Of a DNA stretch of 64,000 nt, positions 1 to 11,744 are shown piece after piece. The notes beneath the pieces were generated by a model. The model searched no databases and was not told the DNA's origin. It worked only from the letters and a program-made list of their open reading frames with translations. Position 1 is the stretch's first letter. The number at the start of each line of letters is the position of its first letter. Origin of the DNA: Uloborus plumipes (Eukaryota; Arthropoda; Arachnida; Araneae; Uloboridae); the NCBI GenBank assembly GCA_038373865.1, contig JAXGGA010002017.1:62001-126000 (forward strand), given 5' to 3'. The position numbers were made by a program, and so were the translations under genes.

Positions 1-32
1 TTGTCAGGAGACTGATGTAAAATTACCTAGCA

Positions 33-552
33 TTAACCCATTAATGCCTGACATTTTTTCCCCCAAAGATATTTTGCATACTGGTTACAAACAGTGTTTA
101 ATGGACAGGAAAAATAATCAAAAAAATACTATGTAAAAAATAATTTTTTTTAAGGAAAGAAAAATCGTCCTTTAAAAGTTACGATAAACCCCAGAGGGTA
201 CATACATTTTTTACTAAAAAATTTTTCTGCCTACGATATAATATTTAAAAGGAAATTTTATTAGAAAAAATAAAATCAGCAATTAACATAAACTGGGAAG
301 CTGAGAATAACCTTGAAAACTTAGCTTTTATTCTTGAGATTGTGAACGATGTCATTTTTGATAAAGATCATATTAAAACTGCTACAGGACACACTTTACA
401 ATGGTTATGTGCTGCAATCTGTCAATAACGAATTGAAACAGTACCAAGGTAGTAATGGAGCACTATTATTTGGTTGAAATGTTCATTTTGGAGACATTCA
501 GACCCTTTTTTGGACTGTCCCTAAAAAGGGACGCTAGGCATTAATGGGTTAA
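33..552. mobile_element. piggyBac-like MITE with TTAA duplication
   Basis: The element has perfect 17-bp inverted ends: TTAACCCATTAATGCCT at 33-49 and its reverse complement at 536-552. The outermost TTAA on each side is the expected piggyBac target duplication, leaving a CCCATTAATGCCT terminal repeat. There is no transposase frame, so it is non-autonomous. A related but end-less copy lies at about 59829-59998 (shared stretches include GCCTGACATTTTTT and TTATGTGCTG). The superfamily assignment rests on TTAA plus the CCC start; the family is not named. Confidence 0.8.
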
Positions 553-1352
553 AGACATAAACTTTACAGAGACTTTGAAAAGGAAATTACAAGAAATTAA
601 AAAAAAAAAGTTTGAATCAATATCTTGACTTAGCAATAAAATATACTTAAAATAAATCTAATTCTCTATTTAAGTTGCAAAGATAATTTATTTTCTCTCG
701 CGAAGTATGATAAGGTTGATTAATTCCGTATTCCTAATGGGCCATCCGTCCAATGTTGGGAAAAATTGCAGTCCAAAAAGGAGACCATTTCTTTAACAAC
801 AACTGAAAACCTAAGCTGCTGACACTTTTCTTGAATTTTTCCTAGAAGTCGATGTGGCAAATATCGTCTATCACATCACGCATTCTCTCAATAACAGATT
901 TAATACCCGCTTTTGATGATAGTAATAAAACGATGAAGGCAAAGAAGAAATGATGGAGGGTGTCTCCACAGCTAATCAGTAGCTTCAAAGCATAAAAACT
1001 CTAAAACTTTTTTTTTTCTTACAAATGCCAGCTAAGAAGCAAATTTGCAAAATTAGGCAGCATAGAATGTGATATAGATGAAATTGTATCTAAAAACAAA
1101 AATAAGTAAGTATTACATATTTCCTAAACTTCTTCATTGGATAAATCTCTATCTTTAAGCAATAAGCTTATGTTATCTACTCCGCCCCCGATTTTACGTT
1201 TTCCCGTTCGGTACGTTTTTCAGCCCTGATCCGGTTGAATCCGTAAAATCGAGGTTCCAACTCCTACAGCTTTTCAATTTAGACTGTCTAGTTGGCGCAA
1301 ATCTCTTCTCCATGGCAGCCATGTTTTTTTTTTTTTTCATTTTTCCCCTTTT
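553..1352. other. Unassigned AT-rich sequence
   Basis: No coding frame, RNA gene or repeat with clear ends was recognised. A 10-bp inverted repeat, CGATTTTACG at 1189-1198 and CGTAAAATCG at 1242-1251, frames a slightly GC-richer 72-bp patch that may be the end of an old element. A T-run sits near 1325-1338. Confidence 0.5.
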
Positions 1353-1911
1353 ACTTCCTTTTACATAGTAAAGGAAGTATTGTGATCGCGAAAAAAAAAA
1401 ATCTGGTATGGACCCCACACTACTTCCTTTTACGTGTAAATTTCTTAGTAGTTGCCTTAAGTGTTAAAAAAGTGCTTGGAGTAAGCAAGGTAACAATTCA
1501 AATATTTACTCCCCTAATCTGCCACGAAACCATGCAAAAAAATGTTACAATGGTTAATTTTCTAAATATTGCTGATTTTAATATCATTCAGTGAATTTTT
1601 CGCAAAATATCGCCAATAGCGCCAAGTTAAACCCAAATTTTAAAAATAATTTTTTCCCCAAATTTGTGGCCAACTTGGCCATATGTCGCCAAATTGGCGT
1701 CAAACACTTTTCGACCAAAATCTTGGCGACATATCACCAAGTTGTCGCGCCAATTCATATCACTTGAGTCTGCATTGAAATTAACACTGATTTACCCCCA
1801 AAAAGGGGTAAAACACCCTCTTGGGAACATTCGAATGCAACCATAAGGGGAGGGGCACAACTAGACCATTCTCAGAGCCTACATACCAAGCTAGAAGCTT
1901 CTACGGCATAT

Positions 1912-3130
1912 AGTTTTTGAGTTATGCGACACACACACGCACATACATCCGCACAGACGTATATACAGACGTCACGAGAAAACTCGTCGTAATTAACTCG
2001 GGGTAGGTTGAAAAGGATTTTTCGGCTGCTTATATGTGTGAGTTTTTGAGTTATGCGACACACATACGCACATACATCCGCACAGACGTATATGGGTGAT
2101 TCTCCAAAATCCGAACAATATGATGTCCCCGTAGGACAGCACAAAAATTATTTGACCTAGAAAGTTTTTTTATTTTTTTAATTGTTAGAAATACTTATTC
2201 TGATGTTATTCAATTCATATTAAAGCAAGTTTTCATTTATTTTTTTCTACAAAAATTTTTGAATAGCCAAAAAGTCACCTTTTTGCGTGTCCCACCCTGT
2301 TCCTAAAATGTAAATAAATTATTTTAAAATTTTACGTGAACATTGCACAAATTTCACTTGTAGTGTTGAATTATGTATAGTTATGAGTGTAATATAGTGT
2401 TGTTTTACCTTATTTAAATGATTATATAATCAGGTACATCATTTTGAAGTTTGTCCCCAGATTGCATGTCCCTCTCCTGGCCTACAAATTGGTTCAATTA
2501 TTAAAGGCAAAAAGAAGGAATTTTGAATCTGCAGTACCATAACACTGTTTATTCTCATCACTTCTTTGGACTCATAGAGTATTTTGTCTATAGAATGTGT
2601 CTGCTGTTCGTATTATTATTCCTTAGTTCAAAATGAGGTATGTAACATTTTCGATGTCCCTCTCCTGGCCAACATTTCTGTTCTAAATAAAATAAAAATA
2701 ATAATTCTGCCTGCAGTGTGTAATTGAGTTAAGAGGATAAAAGAGAAAAATACCATTATTTACCTTCTATATAATTCCGGGTAGAAATATCAGCCTTTTT
2801 TTATTAAAATGTCCCTCTCCTGGCGCAAAAAAAATGTCCCTCTCCTGGCGCAAAAACAAAAAAAAAAAATGCCACTCTAGCATTACTTTTAAAGCACTGG
2901 TAATCTGGCATACTTAAAGTGAGTTCCCTCTATTTTTCTCTTAATAAGCTCCTAACAAAGAGTAAGTATGATTTTTTTTAGATTTTTTTAAGCATTTTTA
3001 TTTTTATAGAGTTTGTGAGTTGAAAATGCCAGGTTTTTGGAGAATCACCCATATACAGACGTCACGAGAAAACTCGTCGTAATTAACTCGGGGTAGGTTG
3101 AAAAGGATTTTTCGGCTGCTTATATGTGTG
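1912..3130. repeat. 129-bp tandem duplication, second unit split by an insertion
   Basis: Unit 1 is 1912-2040. Unit 2 is 2041-2092 plus 3054-3130, which also totals 129 bp once the insertion and one TA are removed. Both units start AGTTTTTGAGTTATGCGACA and end TATATGTGTG. The opposite arm of the palindrome has only one unit, so the duplication came after palindrome formation or was lost there. The insertion came last. Confidence 0.85.
2093..3051. mobile_element. TA-flanked element with ends TGGGTGATTCTCC and internal CCTCTCCTGG repeats
   Basis: The inverted ends are TGGGTGATTCTCCAAAA and TTTTGGAGAATCACCCA. TA at 2091-2092 and 3052-3053 is the target duplication; removing the element plus one TA restores the 129-bp unit exactly. 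Inside are at least four copies of ATGTCCCTCTCCTGG (about 2467, 2655, 2811 and 2834). No transposase frame is present. A TA duplication suggests Tc1/mariner/pogo-type mobilisation. A sister with similar ends but another internal motif is at 49999-51132. Confidence 0.75.
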
Positions 3131-4313
3131 TAGGTACATATGAACGTGCTGACAGGTCGAAAAAACTACTGAACATTTATTGGGGGGTGAGCAAAATCAA
3201 AATTTAGACTCAAATTTGAGTGATTTTTTTTTTCGCGACCAAAATACTTCCTTTACTACGTAAAAGGAAGTAAAAATCACTCAAATTTGAGTCTAAATTT
3301 TGATTTTGCTCACCCCCGAATGAATGTTCAGTAGTTTTTTCAACCTGTCAGCACGTGCATATGTACCTACCAACATATAAGCAGCCGAAAAATCCTTTTC
3401 AACTACCCCCGAGTTAATTACGACGAGTTTTCTCGTGACGTCTGTATGCACGTATGTGCGTCGCATACCTCAAAAACTATATGCCGTAGAAGCTTCTAGC
3501 TTGGTATGTAGGCTCTGAGGTCGATCTAGTTGTGCACCTCCCCTTGTAGTTGCATTCGAATGTTCCCAAGGGGGTGTTTTACCCCTTTTATGGGGTAAAT
3601 CAGTGTTAATTTCAGTGCAGACTCAAGTGATATGAATTGGCGCGACCACTTGGCGATATGTCGCCAAGCTTTTGGTCGCCAAGTGTTTGACGCCACTTGG
3701 CCCAACTTGGCTTATCGCAAAGTTGGTGAAAAATTTGGCGAAAAAATTATTTTTTGAATTTGGGTTCAACTTGGCGCTATTGGCGATATTTTGCGAAAAA
3801 TCCACTGAATGATATTAAAATTAGCAATATTTAGAAAATTAACCATTGTAAAACATTTTTTGAATTGTTTCGTGGCAAATTAGGGGGGTAAATATTTGAA
3901 TTGTTACCTTACTCACTCCAAGCACTTTTTTTAACACTTAAGGCAACTACTAAGAAATTTACACGTAAAAGGAAGTAGTGTGGGGTCCATACCAGATTTT
4001 TTTTTATTTAGTGTTTTAAATTTTTTTTATAACTAAACGCTCAGTGATGTTTTTTGGAAAAGTTTTTTAGACTTAAGTTCTCTTTTAAAAAGTTGGAAAA
4101 ATATACTATCGAGTAATAAAATAAAACCTTTTCTATGTCCCCACTGGCTGGGTATTTTTTCTTGGGCCATATATATCCCTCGAAGCGTAGGTTGGAAGCC
4201 CCAGATATAGTTCTTATTGCTGTACAGAAATTGTGTAGTTGAAACACGGTAAATAGATCAAAAAATGGAAAACTATAAAAAAAATATGCTCGACACTTTT
4301 TCCTAATACTATA

Positions 4314-4865
4314 CACTGTAAAAAATGAATGTTGTTTTTACAGTATAATACGGTTAATTTTGCAGTAATAAACTGCTAAATTGCTAATTTTATACAGTCG
4401 ACGCTCGATATAACGACCGTCTCCGTCCTACAGAAAACGGTCTTTATAACGAGTGGTCGCTATAAGAGGTAGAACATAGATTATATTGGGATACAGTTGG
4501 GGGTTTTCTCACCGGTCGTTATATTAGGATGGTCTTTATAACGTGTGGTCGTTATAACGAGCGTCGACTGTAGTACTAAACTGTCTAATTGTCAATTTTA
4601 CAGTACTAAGCTGTAAAATTGTCAATTTTAGTTTATTATGCGCATTTTACAGTTTTAAAGTAGAACCTTTGTTGCCAGTATTATACTGTTGCTTTTACAT
4701 TATAATACAGCTAAATTTTACGGCAATAAACTAAAATTTCTAACTTTACAGTAAGAAACTGTTAAATTGCTAGTTTTAGTTTATTACTGTGCATTATACA
4801 GTTTTAAATAGGAACCTCGGCTGCCAGTATTATACTGTAAAAACAACAGTTCATTTTTTGCAGTG
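4314..4865. mobile_element. Hairpin-array element, copy A
   Basis: The ends are CACTGTAAAAAATGAATG and GTTCATTTTTTGCAGTG, flanked by TA. The interior is a series of short near-palindromes of the type TTTTACAG-TAATAAA-CTGTAAAA, plus conserved blocks such as GGAACCTCGGCTGCCAGTAT and TATTATACTGTAAAAACAAC. Two modules are joined head to tail. It is interrupted by the element at 4395-4570. Five other copies lie in the window (17398, 20671, 23180, 61761, 62627). TA flanks suggest a Tc1/mariner-type element; this is unproven. Confidence 0.75.
4395..4570. mobile_element. pogo/Tigger-like MITE nested in hairpin-array copy A
   Basis: The inverted ends are CAGTCGACGCTCGATATAAC and GTTATAACGAGCGTCGACTG, flanked by TA at 4393-4394 and 4571-4572. 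The phrasing 'CAGT..AAC/GCTCG.TATAACG' is typical of pogo/Tigger-type ends. It is only 176 bp, has no coding capacity and splits a hairpin unit of the host copy. Confidence 0.75.
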
Positions 4866-4889
4866 TAGATCAATAAATGAAAAAGTAAA

Positions 4890-5386
4890 AAAATATATCT
4901 GTTTGATTCTTTTTCGTTCAAACACGGAAACACACAACTCTTTCCTCAGGAAAAAACTTCTCCAGGAGATCACTTTCTCTCCTCCTGCATCCTCCCTCCC
5001 CTCCGAGAAAAATGAACCTTCCCTCCGTGCGTAAAGCTGCACCCCCCATCTCTCGTCCAGACATCCATTCACGTGCGCCAATTGATGCTGAGGCATTGCG
5101 GGATAGACCGCGTGATGCGAGCGAACGGACTTTTTAAAAATCCCGGTGCTCTCTTTTTATTTCTCTTTTGATGGGACATCTTCGTGGAATTGGAAAGTTT
5201 TATAGGATGCTAAGTGTGCATTGGTGATTGGACTTGTGGATGGTTGTGCTGTGTTGTGTTTGGCGTGTGTAGTGTTTTTTGACAACCGGCGTTTGGTTTT
5301 GTCGTTTTGCTGTTGATAGGTTGTGCCACGAGAGTGGAAAAAGATTTTTAGGATTACTCGTTTTTTGCCTTTTTCTGGTGTTTTAG
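4890..5386 (+). promoter_or_regulatory. Candidate CpG-richer promoter / non-coding first exon ending in a splice donor
   Basis: This block differs from its surroundings. It has C-rich tracts at 4975-5060 and a CpG-rich patch at 5090-5135 (GCGGGATAGACCGCGTGATG). A GT-rich stretch then ends at TTTTAG|GTAAGTAG, with the donor GT at 5387-5388 matching U1 well. No long frame crosses it, so it would be 5' untranslated sequence. If real, much of the window would be intron 1 of a plus-strand gene whose coding part lies elsewhere. The only evidence is base composition and one donor; chance matches to GTAAGT are common. Confidence 0.3.
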
Positions 5387-6280
5387 GTAAGTAGCGAAGG
5401 TTGATGATTGTTAACATATATTTTAAGTATTACTGGAATTTATCTAAGTGTATTATTCCTGGTTATTATGAAATTAACTGATTAAAGGAAAAGAAAAAAA
5501 ATAAAAAACAACTTGCAAAAAAGTTTTGGACTAAGCCTATGTACCCCTTATAGAACAAAAAAAAATGAATTTTTAATTTTTTTTTCCGCAAGCTCGATAA
5601 TATGTGATGTTTTGCTAGTTTTCTAAAAAAAACTAATAACAAAAACTTAAAGGAACTCTAAAACCTAAACAAAATGTTTTTCCTTTCTGCTAACTTAGTT
5701 CAACTGTAGTTATTAAATTTATACTTGGAAAGGTGCTGTACTTTATATTCTTTTATGCTATTATTGCTAGCATTGTAAGCATATGAATCTTTTTTTTCTT
5801 CAGGATGTATTTGTTTTACTTTGTGTAATTTAATATATAATATTATATATCATACATAGTACGCCTGTTATTAAATATACATATTTTTTCTAGGAAAAAA
5901 TATATTTTCTTTAACAATTATAAATTCCAGACAGCACACAAAGTCTGGGGCTATTAAATCATAAAGAAACGTCCTAGTGCTCTCAATATTCTGCATGGTT
6001 TTGAAATGTTATTAGCAGTCTAGATGTAGACTTAATAAAACTTCATGTTGGATTGACAAATCAGTTGACTAAAAAAACAACTTCATGTAGTGTTTTCATT
6101 GCACTTGAAGTGCATTATTGTTAACAAAGTTGTTCCTCGGTAATTTGATTTCTAAAGAAACGTTTAAAAAAGTGCAATTTGACGTAGTATTCAACAAAGC
6201 GATTTTTTTTTGTACCAGAATCGTCAGTGAGGTTTTATTTATTGTATGCCTTTTACTTTTTTTTGCTGCAGTCAGGCATA
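5387..6280. other. Unassigned AT-rich sequence
   Basis: It contains A and T runs and a short (TATA)-rich patch near 5833-5850. No gene, RNA or bounded repeat was recognised. Confidence 0.5.
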
Positions 6281-6520
6281 AGATAGACGTACAGAAAATA
6301 ACAACGTTACGAATGCACAAATGAGCAGGGATACTGCAGACACGTGTTTCTCGTTACAAGGAACGCCTTTTTCAATGCAAAAAAGTTGTGAGCTTATGGA
6401 TGCACAGATGTCTGTGCATCCATAAGCTCACAACGTGTTCCTTGTGACGCCGAAACACGTGTCTGCAGTATTCCTGCTCATTTGTGCATTCGTATCGTTG
6501 TTATTTTCTGTACATCTATA
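6281..6520. repeat. 240-bp near-perfect palindrome (foldback element)
   Basis: The two ~120-bp arms are joined almost without a loop. GATGCACAGATGTCTGTGCATC sits at the centre (about 6400). The outer parts GTACAGAAAATAACAACG and CGTTGTTATTTTCTGTAC face each other. It includes CTGCAGACACGTGTTT and AAGGAACGCCTTTTTCAATG. A single-arm relative is at about 58687-58785 and a weak one at about 19275-19307. Short frames across it are artefacts. Confidence 0.8.
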
Positions 6521-6551
6521 GCACAAAGGTATTTGTAAACTTTATAAGATA

Positions 6552-9428
6552 GGGGTCATTCCACGTCAAGTGATCCAAAATCTGAGAAAAATTTTACCTT
6601 ACATTTTTGTATTTCTTTCACATTTGGCTCATCAATTGTACCCCTTGAGGTAATCAAAAGTCTCAATTTTTGGATTTTTATCTCTATTATTTTTTCATTT
6701 ATGAGACTTTGAACTTTGGAAAAACCCTCATTTTTCCATGGATAAGGGTACATAAAAGGGACCATAATTCGGCACCAAATATAGATAGAACGATTTGGTA
6801 AATGGCATTTTAAAGTACGTTAGTTGCCGCTTAATCTGATATGCAACTTAACTAATTTGATAAAAATTTTCTTTTTCAAAAAATGAAATTAAAATTTCAA
6901 ATTTAAATTTCTCAAAAAACATATAATTTTTTTGAAAAAATTCTCAAAAATTCTTGTGTATTTCATCTATGTTTGTACAAATTTTTAGATTGGGATCTCA
7001 ATGGGATCATATTTTTTTGAATTTTTGAATAAAACTGTATAGGAAAAAAATGATATTTTTTAGATTCTATTTATTTAAATACTAAGTTCTCTTGCTCGTG
7101 ATGGTCTAAAAAGTAGTAAACAAACATGAATATGTTTAAAGTGAGCTGGCATGAGCTTATAGATTTGTCAGGTTCACCCCCCTACCCCTTTCTTCCCCGC
7201 ACAACCACTCTTTTTTAATTCAAAACTGTTCAAAATGTTTAAAAAAAAACAAAAACTCTTTGATACAAAATGAATAGTAAACTTATTTAAAGTGGGGATA
7301 TGGGTTTCCTTATAACTAGACGAAGTATCCCCCTCCCCACCCAAATATACCATTCACACTATACTAATATGACGTCTAACCTGGGGATTGAGTTGAGGAT
7401 TATTTTCAAACCTAGGTATATATATTGTTTTTCAGACGAAGTGTTTCTTTTCGATCCGAACTTCAAAGTGTACTTCCATTCAATATCTGAAATTTAACTT
7501 TATGATTCATTTCATCTTCTACCCCAGCACCAATCTTCAATTTTGAAGGGAGGAAATAAATGGGTCGCCCCAATATCATAGCAAACAGCAAAATAGCACT
7601 GTTTCGCCTTGTTCTCATCGTTTTTTCTATTCTTTTCGCACAAAACTGAAAATAAATCAAAATATCAGACCATATGTCTGTGTCCCCATAACTATCTTCC
7701 CACATTATCTAGTGTGCAGCTTTTATTTAATTGTTTGTGTTCTTTTTCATTTTGTTGGAAAGGAAAGTAATGCAGCAAGATATATCTATATATGTATATA
7801 TTAAACAAACACTGCTTTTTTGAGCACATCCTCACATGTTGTTTAACTTCTTTACAGATTGCTCCCCCCCCCCCTATACCCTACCTTTCCACTCCAAACT
7901 TTTATTTTTTTTTATCATCCCGCCTAGCCCCATTTCAAAGCCTTAGTCTCTACTGATGTCTGGTAGTGTTTCAGTTTGTTCTGTTTGTTACTCTTTCCTA
8001 TTAGCTCATGAGCTTTGTCCAATAAGAGAAAAGAAAGGCAGTGATGGGGACTGACATATAACGTGACACTTTAATTTCTTTTCAGTTTTGAGTAAAAATA
8101 ACGGGAAAACATGAGAACAAGGGGAAACAGTGGCTATTTTGCTGTTTGCTATGATCTTGGGGCGACCCATTTATTCCCTCCCTTCAAAATTGAAGATTGG
8201 TGCTGGGGGAGGGGATGAAATGAATCATAAGTTTAAATTCAGATTTTGAATGGAAGTACACTTTGTGAAGTTTGGATTGAAAACGAAACACTTCGTCTGA
8301 AAAACAATATATACCTAGGGGGAAAATAATCCTCAAATCAATCCCCAGGTGAGACGTCATATTAGTATAGCGTTAATGGTATATTTGGGTGGGTGAAGGG
8401 TTGTACTTTGCCTTGGTATAAGGAAGCCCATTTATCAACTTTAAACAAGTTTACTGTTCATTTTGTATCAAAGAAGCTTTTTTTTTAGCATTTTAAACAG
8501 TTTGGGGGGAAAATGGTTGGGTCAGGAAGGAAGGGAGGGGGAGCTAACCAATCTACAAGTTAATGTTAGCTCACTTACCTAGAGTAAAAATAATAGTCAA
8601 TTCAATCCCCAGGTTAGACGTCATAATAGTACAGCGTTAATGGTATATTTGGGTGGAGGAGGGGGATACTTCGTCTAGTTATAAGGAAACTCATTTACCA
8701 ACTTTAAAAAAGTTTAGTATTCATTTTGTATCAAAGAGTTTTTTTTTTAACATTTTGAACAGTTTTGAATTAAAAAAGAGTGGTTGTGCGGTGGAGGAAG
8801 GGGGAGGGGGGTGAACCTGACAAATCTATAAGCTCATGCTAGCTCACTTTAAACATATTCATGTTTGTTCACTACTTTTTAGACCATCACAAGCAAGAGA
8901 ACTTAGTATTTAAATAAATAGAATCTAAAAAATATCATTTTTTTCCTATACAGTTTTATTAAAAAATTCAAAAAAAAATGATCCCATTGAGATCCCAATC
9001 TAAAAATTTGTACAAACATAGATGAAATACACAAAAATTTGAGATTTTTTTCAAAAAAATTAATTATATGTTTTTCGAGAAATTTAAATTTGAAATTTAA
9101 ATTTCATTTTTTGAAAAAGAAAATTTTTATCAAATTAGTTAAGTTGCATATCAGATTAAGCGGCAACTAACGTACTTTAAAATGCCATTTACCAAATCGT
9201 TCTATCTATATTTGGTGCCGAATTATGGTCCCTTTTATGTACCCTTATCCATGGAAAAATGAGGGTTTTTCCAAAGTTCAAAGTCTCATTAATGAAAAAA
9301 TAATAGAGATAAAAATCTAAAAATTGAGACTTTTGATTACCTCAAGGGGTACAATTGATGAGCCAAATGTGAAAGAAATACAAAAATGTAAGGTAAAAAA
9401 CGTTGGATCACTTGACATGGAATAACTC
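6552..9428. repeat. 2.9-kb long inverted repeat with GGTCATTCCA-type ends
   Basis: The left arm is 6552-7702 and the right arm about 8034-9428, with a loop of about 330 bp that includes C(n) near 7866. The ends are GGGGTCATTCCACGTCAAGT and ACTTGACATGGAATAACTC. TA precedes the left end. Arms stay alignable almost to the loop. The right arm carries an extra local duplication (8330-8850). No transposase frame was recognised. The end motif GGTCATTCCA is shared with the element at 41216, suggesting related families. Confidence 0.8.
8330..8850. repeat. Local ~255-bp tandem duplication in the right arm
   Basis: AATCCCCAGGT(G/T)AGACGTCATA and GTTAATGGTATATTTGGGTGG occur near 8339-8394 and again near 8604-8657. 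ATTTTGTATCAAAGA occurs at both about 8461 and about 8722. The left arm has one unit (7250-7400), so this duplication postdates the palindrome. Confidence 0.7.
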
Positions 9429-9936
9429 AGACGTTTTCCATACCAGATAGACGTTTTCCCCCGTAGCTCTAGTCAACACGTGATCCTGGTTTAGCTTTTT
9501 GAAAGAGTAGAAGAAGCACATTAAAATCGAAAATATTCTTTGGTGTATTGCATTACTTTTAATGTTATTTCCAAGTAAAGTCTCAAGACTGTCAACACCA
9601 AGAATTATATTAAACAATTAGCTTTTCATTCGGAAAATTATAGCAAATATTATTCAGAATTTCATATTTTGATATTTCTTTTTAAGCTATCCTTTTTCAA
9701 TCTGAAATCCTAAATTGCTCTTTTACAGACAACACTCAGTCCCAATTAAACTAACTAAGAGAGTTTCCATAGGTAGCACTGAAATTCTATATCCCCTTGC
9801 CGGAACTTAGCAATTAGTTCACACAGCGAAAGAATCCGCCCTATTCATGTTTTGCCTGGAGTAAGTTTTCTTGTATTTATTTTACATTGGAGAAGTAAAT
9901 TATTTCAAACTAAAGTACTTTATAAACGCCAAGTCA
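9429..9936. other. Unassigned AT-rich sequence
   Basis: No gene or bounded repeat was recognised. The short stop-free stretch near 9408-9617 has no recognisable protein similarity. Confidence 0.45.
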
Positions 9937-10190
9937 AACTAATAAATAAATGCGTAAAAAATAAAACAAAATAAAGATCGAGAAAAAGAAGATAGAAATT
10001 AAACTATTAAAAAATTGTTTCATGATTTTGCCAAATTAAATTAATAATTAAATAAATGGTTCATGATGTTGCCAAATTAAATTAATAATTAAATAAATGC
10101 GTAAAAATAAAACAAAATAAAATAAAGATCGAAAAAAAAGAAGAAGACAGGAATTAAACTATTAAAAAATTTGTATCATGATTTCGTAAA
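9937..10190. repeat. Imperfect tandem duplication of an AT-rich unit
   Basis: The string ATAAATAAATGCGTAAAAA, then an ACAAAATAAAGATCGA(G/A)AAAA stretch and TTAAACTATTAAAAAATT, occurs at about 9940-10020 and 10070-10180. CCAAATTAAATTAATAATTA also occurs twice (about 10030 and 10074). The two units are joined directly. Confidence 0.7.
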
Positions 10191-11744
10191 GCCTTAAATA
10201 ATGTGAAGATTTTCTTTGATTTTAGTTGAAAATTTCATGAATAATGAGACCAAATGAAGTACAAATCGTCCAATAATTATTTGACATTTTGTACTTAGAA
10301 TAATTATTTATTTTTATTTTCAAGATTGTTTTTTTTATTTTAACTACTGAGATTTTTAAGGGAAAGTCCTAGTACCCAAAAACAATAGCTTTTTCTTCTC
10401 ACATTTTTACTTTTTAAATAGAAAATGCAACGATTATGCATGGATTTCTACATAAATGCATGGACGTCCAAAGAGGGATGTCTTACCCGGACGCTAAGCT
10501 ATACGAAGGCTCCAGAAACTGGGCTTTTGTTCACATATTCAATTTTTTCAACTATCAAAAGATAAAAGGTAATCAGTACTTTTCTATTCATTTACGTACA
10601 CTACAGTTGTTAGCGAGTTTGGTGGTTTTAAACAAAGGGTTATTGAACGATAAACGTTTATAATCAGCTTGGTTTCTTTGTGCGTGTGCAATGTGCATGT
10701 GTGTGTGGAAAGGAAGGGGCTTTGAAGATATTCACCCCGGGACGCCGTCGTCACATGGGATAACCCTGCAGGAATTTTCAGTACTAAATTGAAAAGATTT
10801 CAACAAGTACTTTTATCCAAATTATCACCTTACTCTGTTTGCATTTTTCGTATGAGTAATTTTGCGTCCTTGAATTTGTATGCATGTTTTTACTTTCATA
10901 AAGAAAAACCTTATATTCTATTTTGTATGAACTTTATTTGTTGTATAATAATTTTGTGCATATACTTGTGCAACATATGCACAGCATAATATGTGTGTTG
11001 CTCAAATATTACGCTATGCATGCTAAAACCTGATTAAATTTACTGTAGGATCTGAACAATTTAGGACTCTCGGAATTCCTCTAATTCCATCTGACACCGA
11101 TATGCCATTTGAATTTAAACGAATGTAACCCGTAATTCGCTTCGAGTTTAACATGACAACTAATAAGCTCTTGCGTGAAATACGTTTTCGTCAACGTCTA
11201 AGCATAATGGTATTTATACTTTGTTCATAATGCTCTTCAAAATTTATGGTTTAAAAACATATTGATGTTATTTAGAAAACAAATTTGGGCTGTACTATCT
11301 TTAACGTTGGCGCATTTTTTCTGAAAATATTTTTAAAAAAATATTTTTAATATTCTATCGGGATAACTGTGTATTTCTACCATTTTTGGATCTGAAGAAA
11401 AATATCATGATTTGTTTAGGCTGAGGTATAATTTTCTGCTTCAAAAGAAAAATAAAATATTTTGAAAAGTAAAATGATTCTGAAATGTGGGTTCCGATTA
11501 CATTAATAATAATTATATTTTTAACCATATATTGTGACTCTTTTAATTTTTTTTTGTAATTTAAGTTTAGTTTCATGGTCGTTAGAATGGCAACATCTCA
11601 GACTAATACTGGTTTCACTATAGTTGCGGCAGTAATGAAATTGCCATTAAAGACTTTCATCGCTCGTTATTGGCTTTACACAATTTAATGATCACAACCT
11701 CGTGTTTCTGATTACTCATTAATCTACTGTCATTCATTTCATGA
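10191..11744. other. Unassigned AT-rich sequence
   Basis: Mostly featureless. A stretch at about 10419-10567 is open in two frames and lies between a TTTTTAAATAG-like acceptor and an AAAAG|GTAATC-like donor, but its translation is unfamiliar and it is not called as an exon. No other structure was seen. Confidence 0.45.

Larger units (their letters stand above)
1353..4003. repeat. 2.65-kb long inverted repeat (palindromic element)
   Basis: The left arm from about 1399 (ATCTGGTATGGACCCCACAC) reads again in reverse complement up to about 4000. The symmetry centre is near 3240-3275, at two facing copies of ACTTCCTTT. The motif AAGGAAGTATTGTGATCGCG near 1372-1391 is partly echoed at the centre (TTTCGCGACCAAAATACTTCC). 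The arms share GCCAA-rich stretches, a (CACA)-rich stretch and AACTCGTCGTAATTAACTCG. The left arm is longer because it carries a 129-bp tandem duplication and a 959-bp insertion. Frames inside the arms are repeat-derived. The family is unknown to me. Confidence 0.8.

Noticed and set aside
1872..2144. 90-codon frame with repeated Cys/Val/Tyr blocks
   Set aside because: It arises from the 129-bp tandem duplication of a CACA-rich repeat arm.
10419..10567. Possible internal exon between acceptor-like and donor-like sites
   Set aside because: Two frames are open, neither translation is recognisable, and the splice signals are weak.
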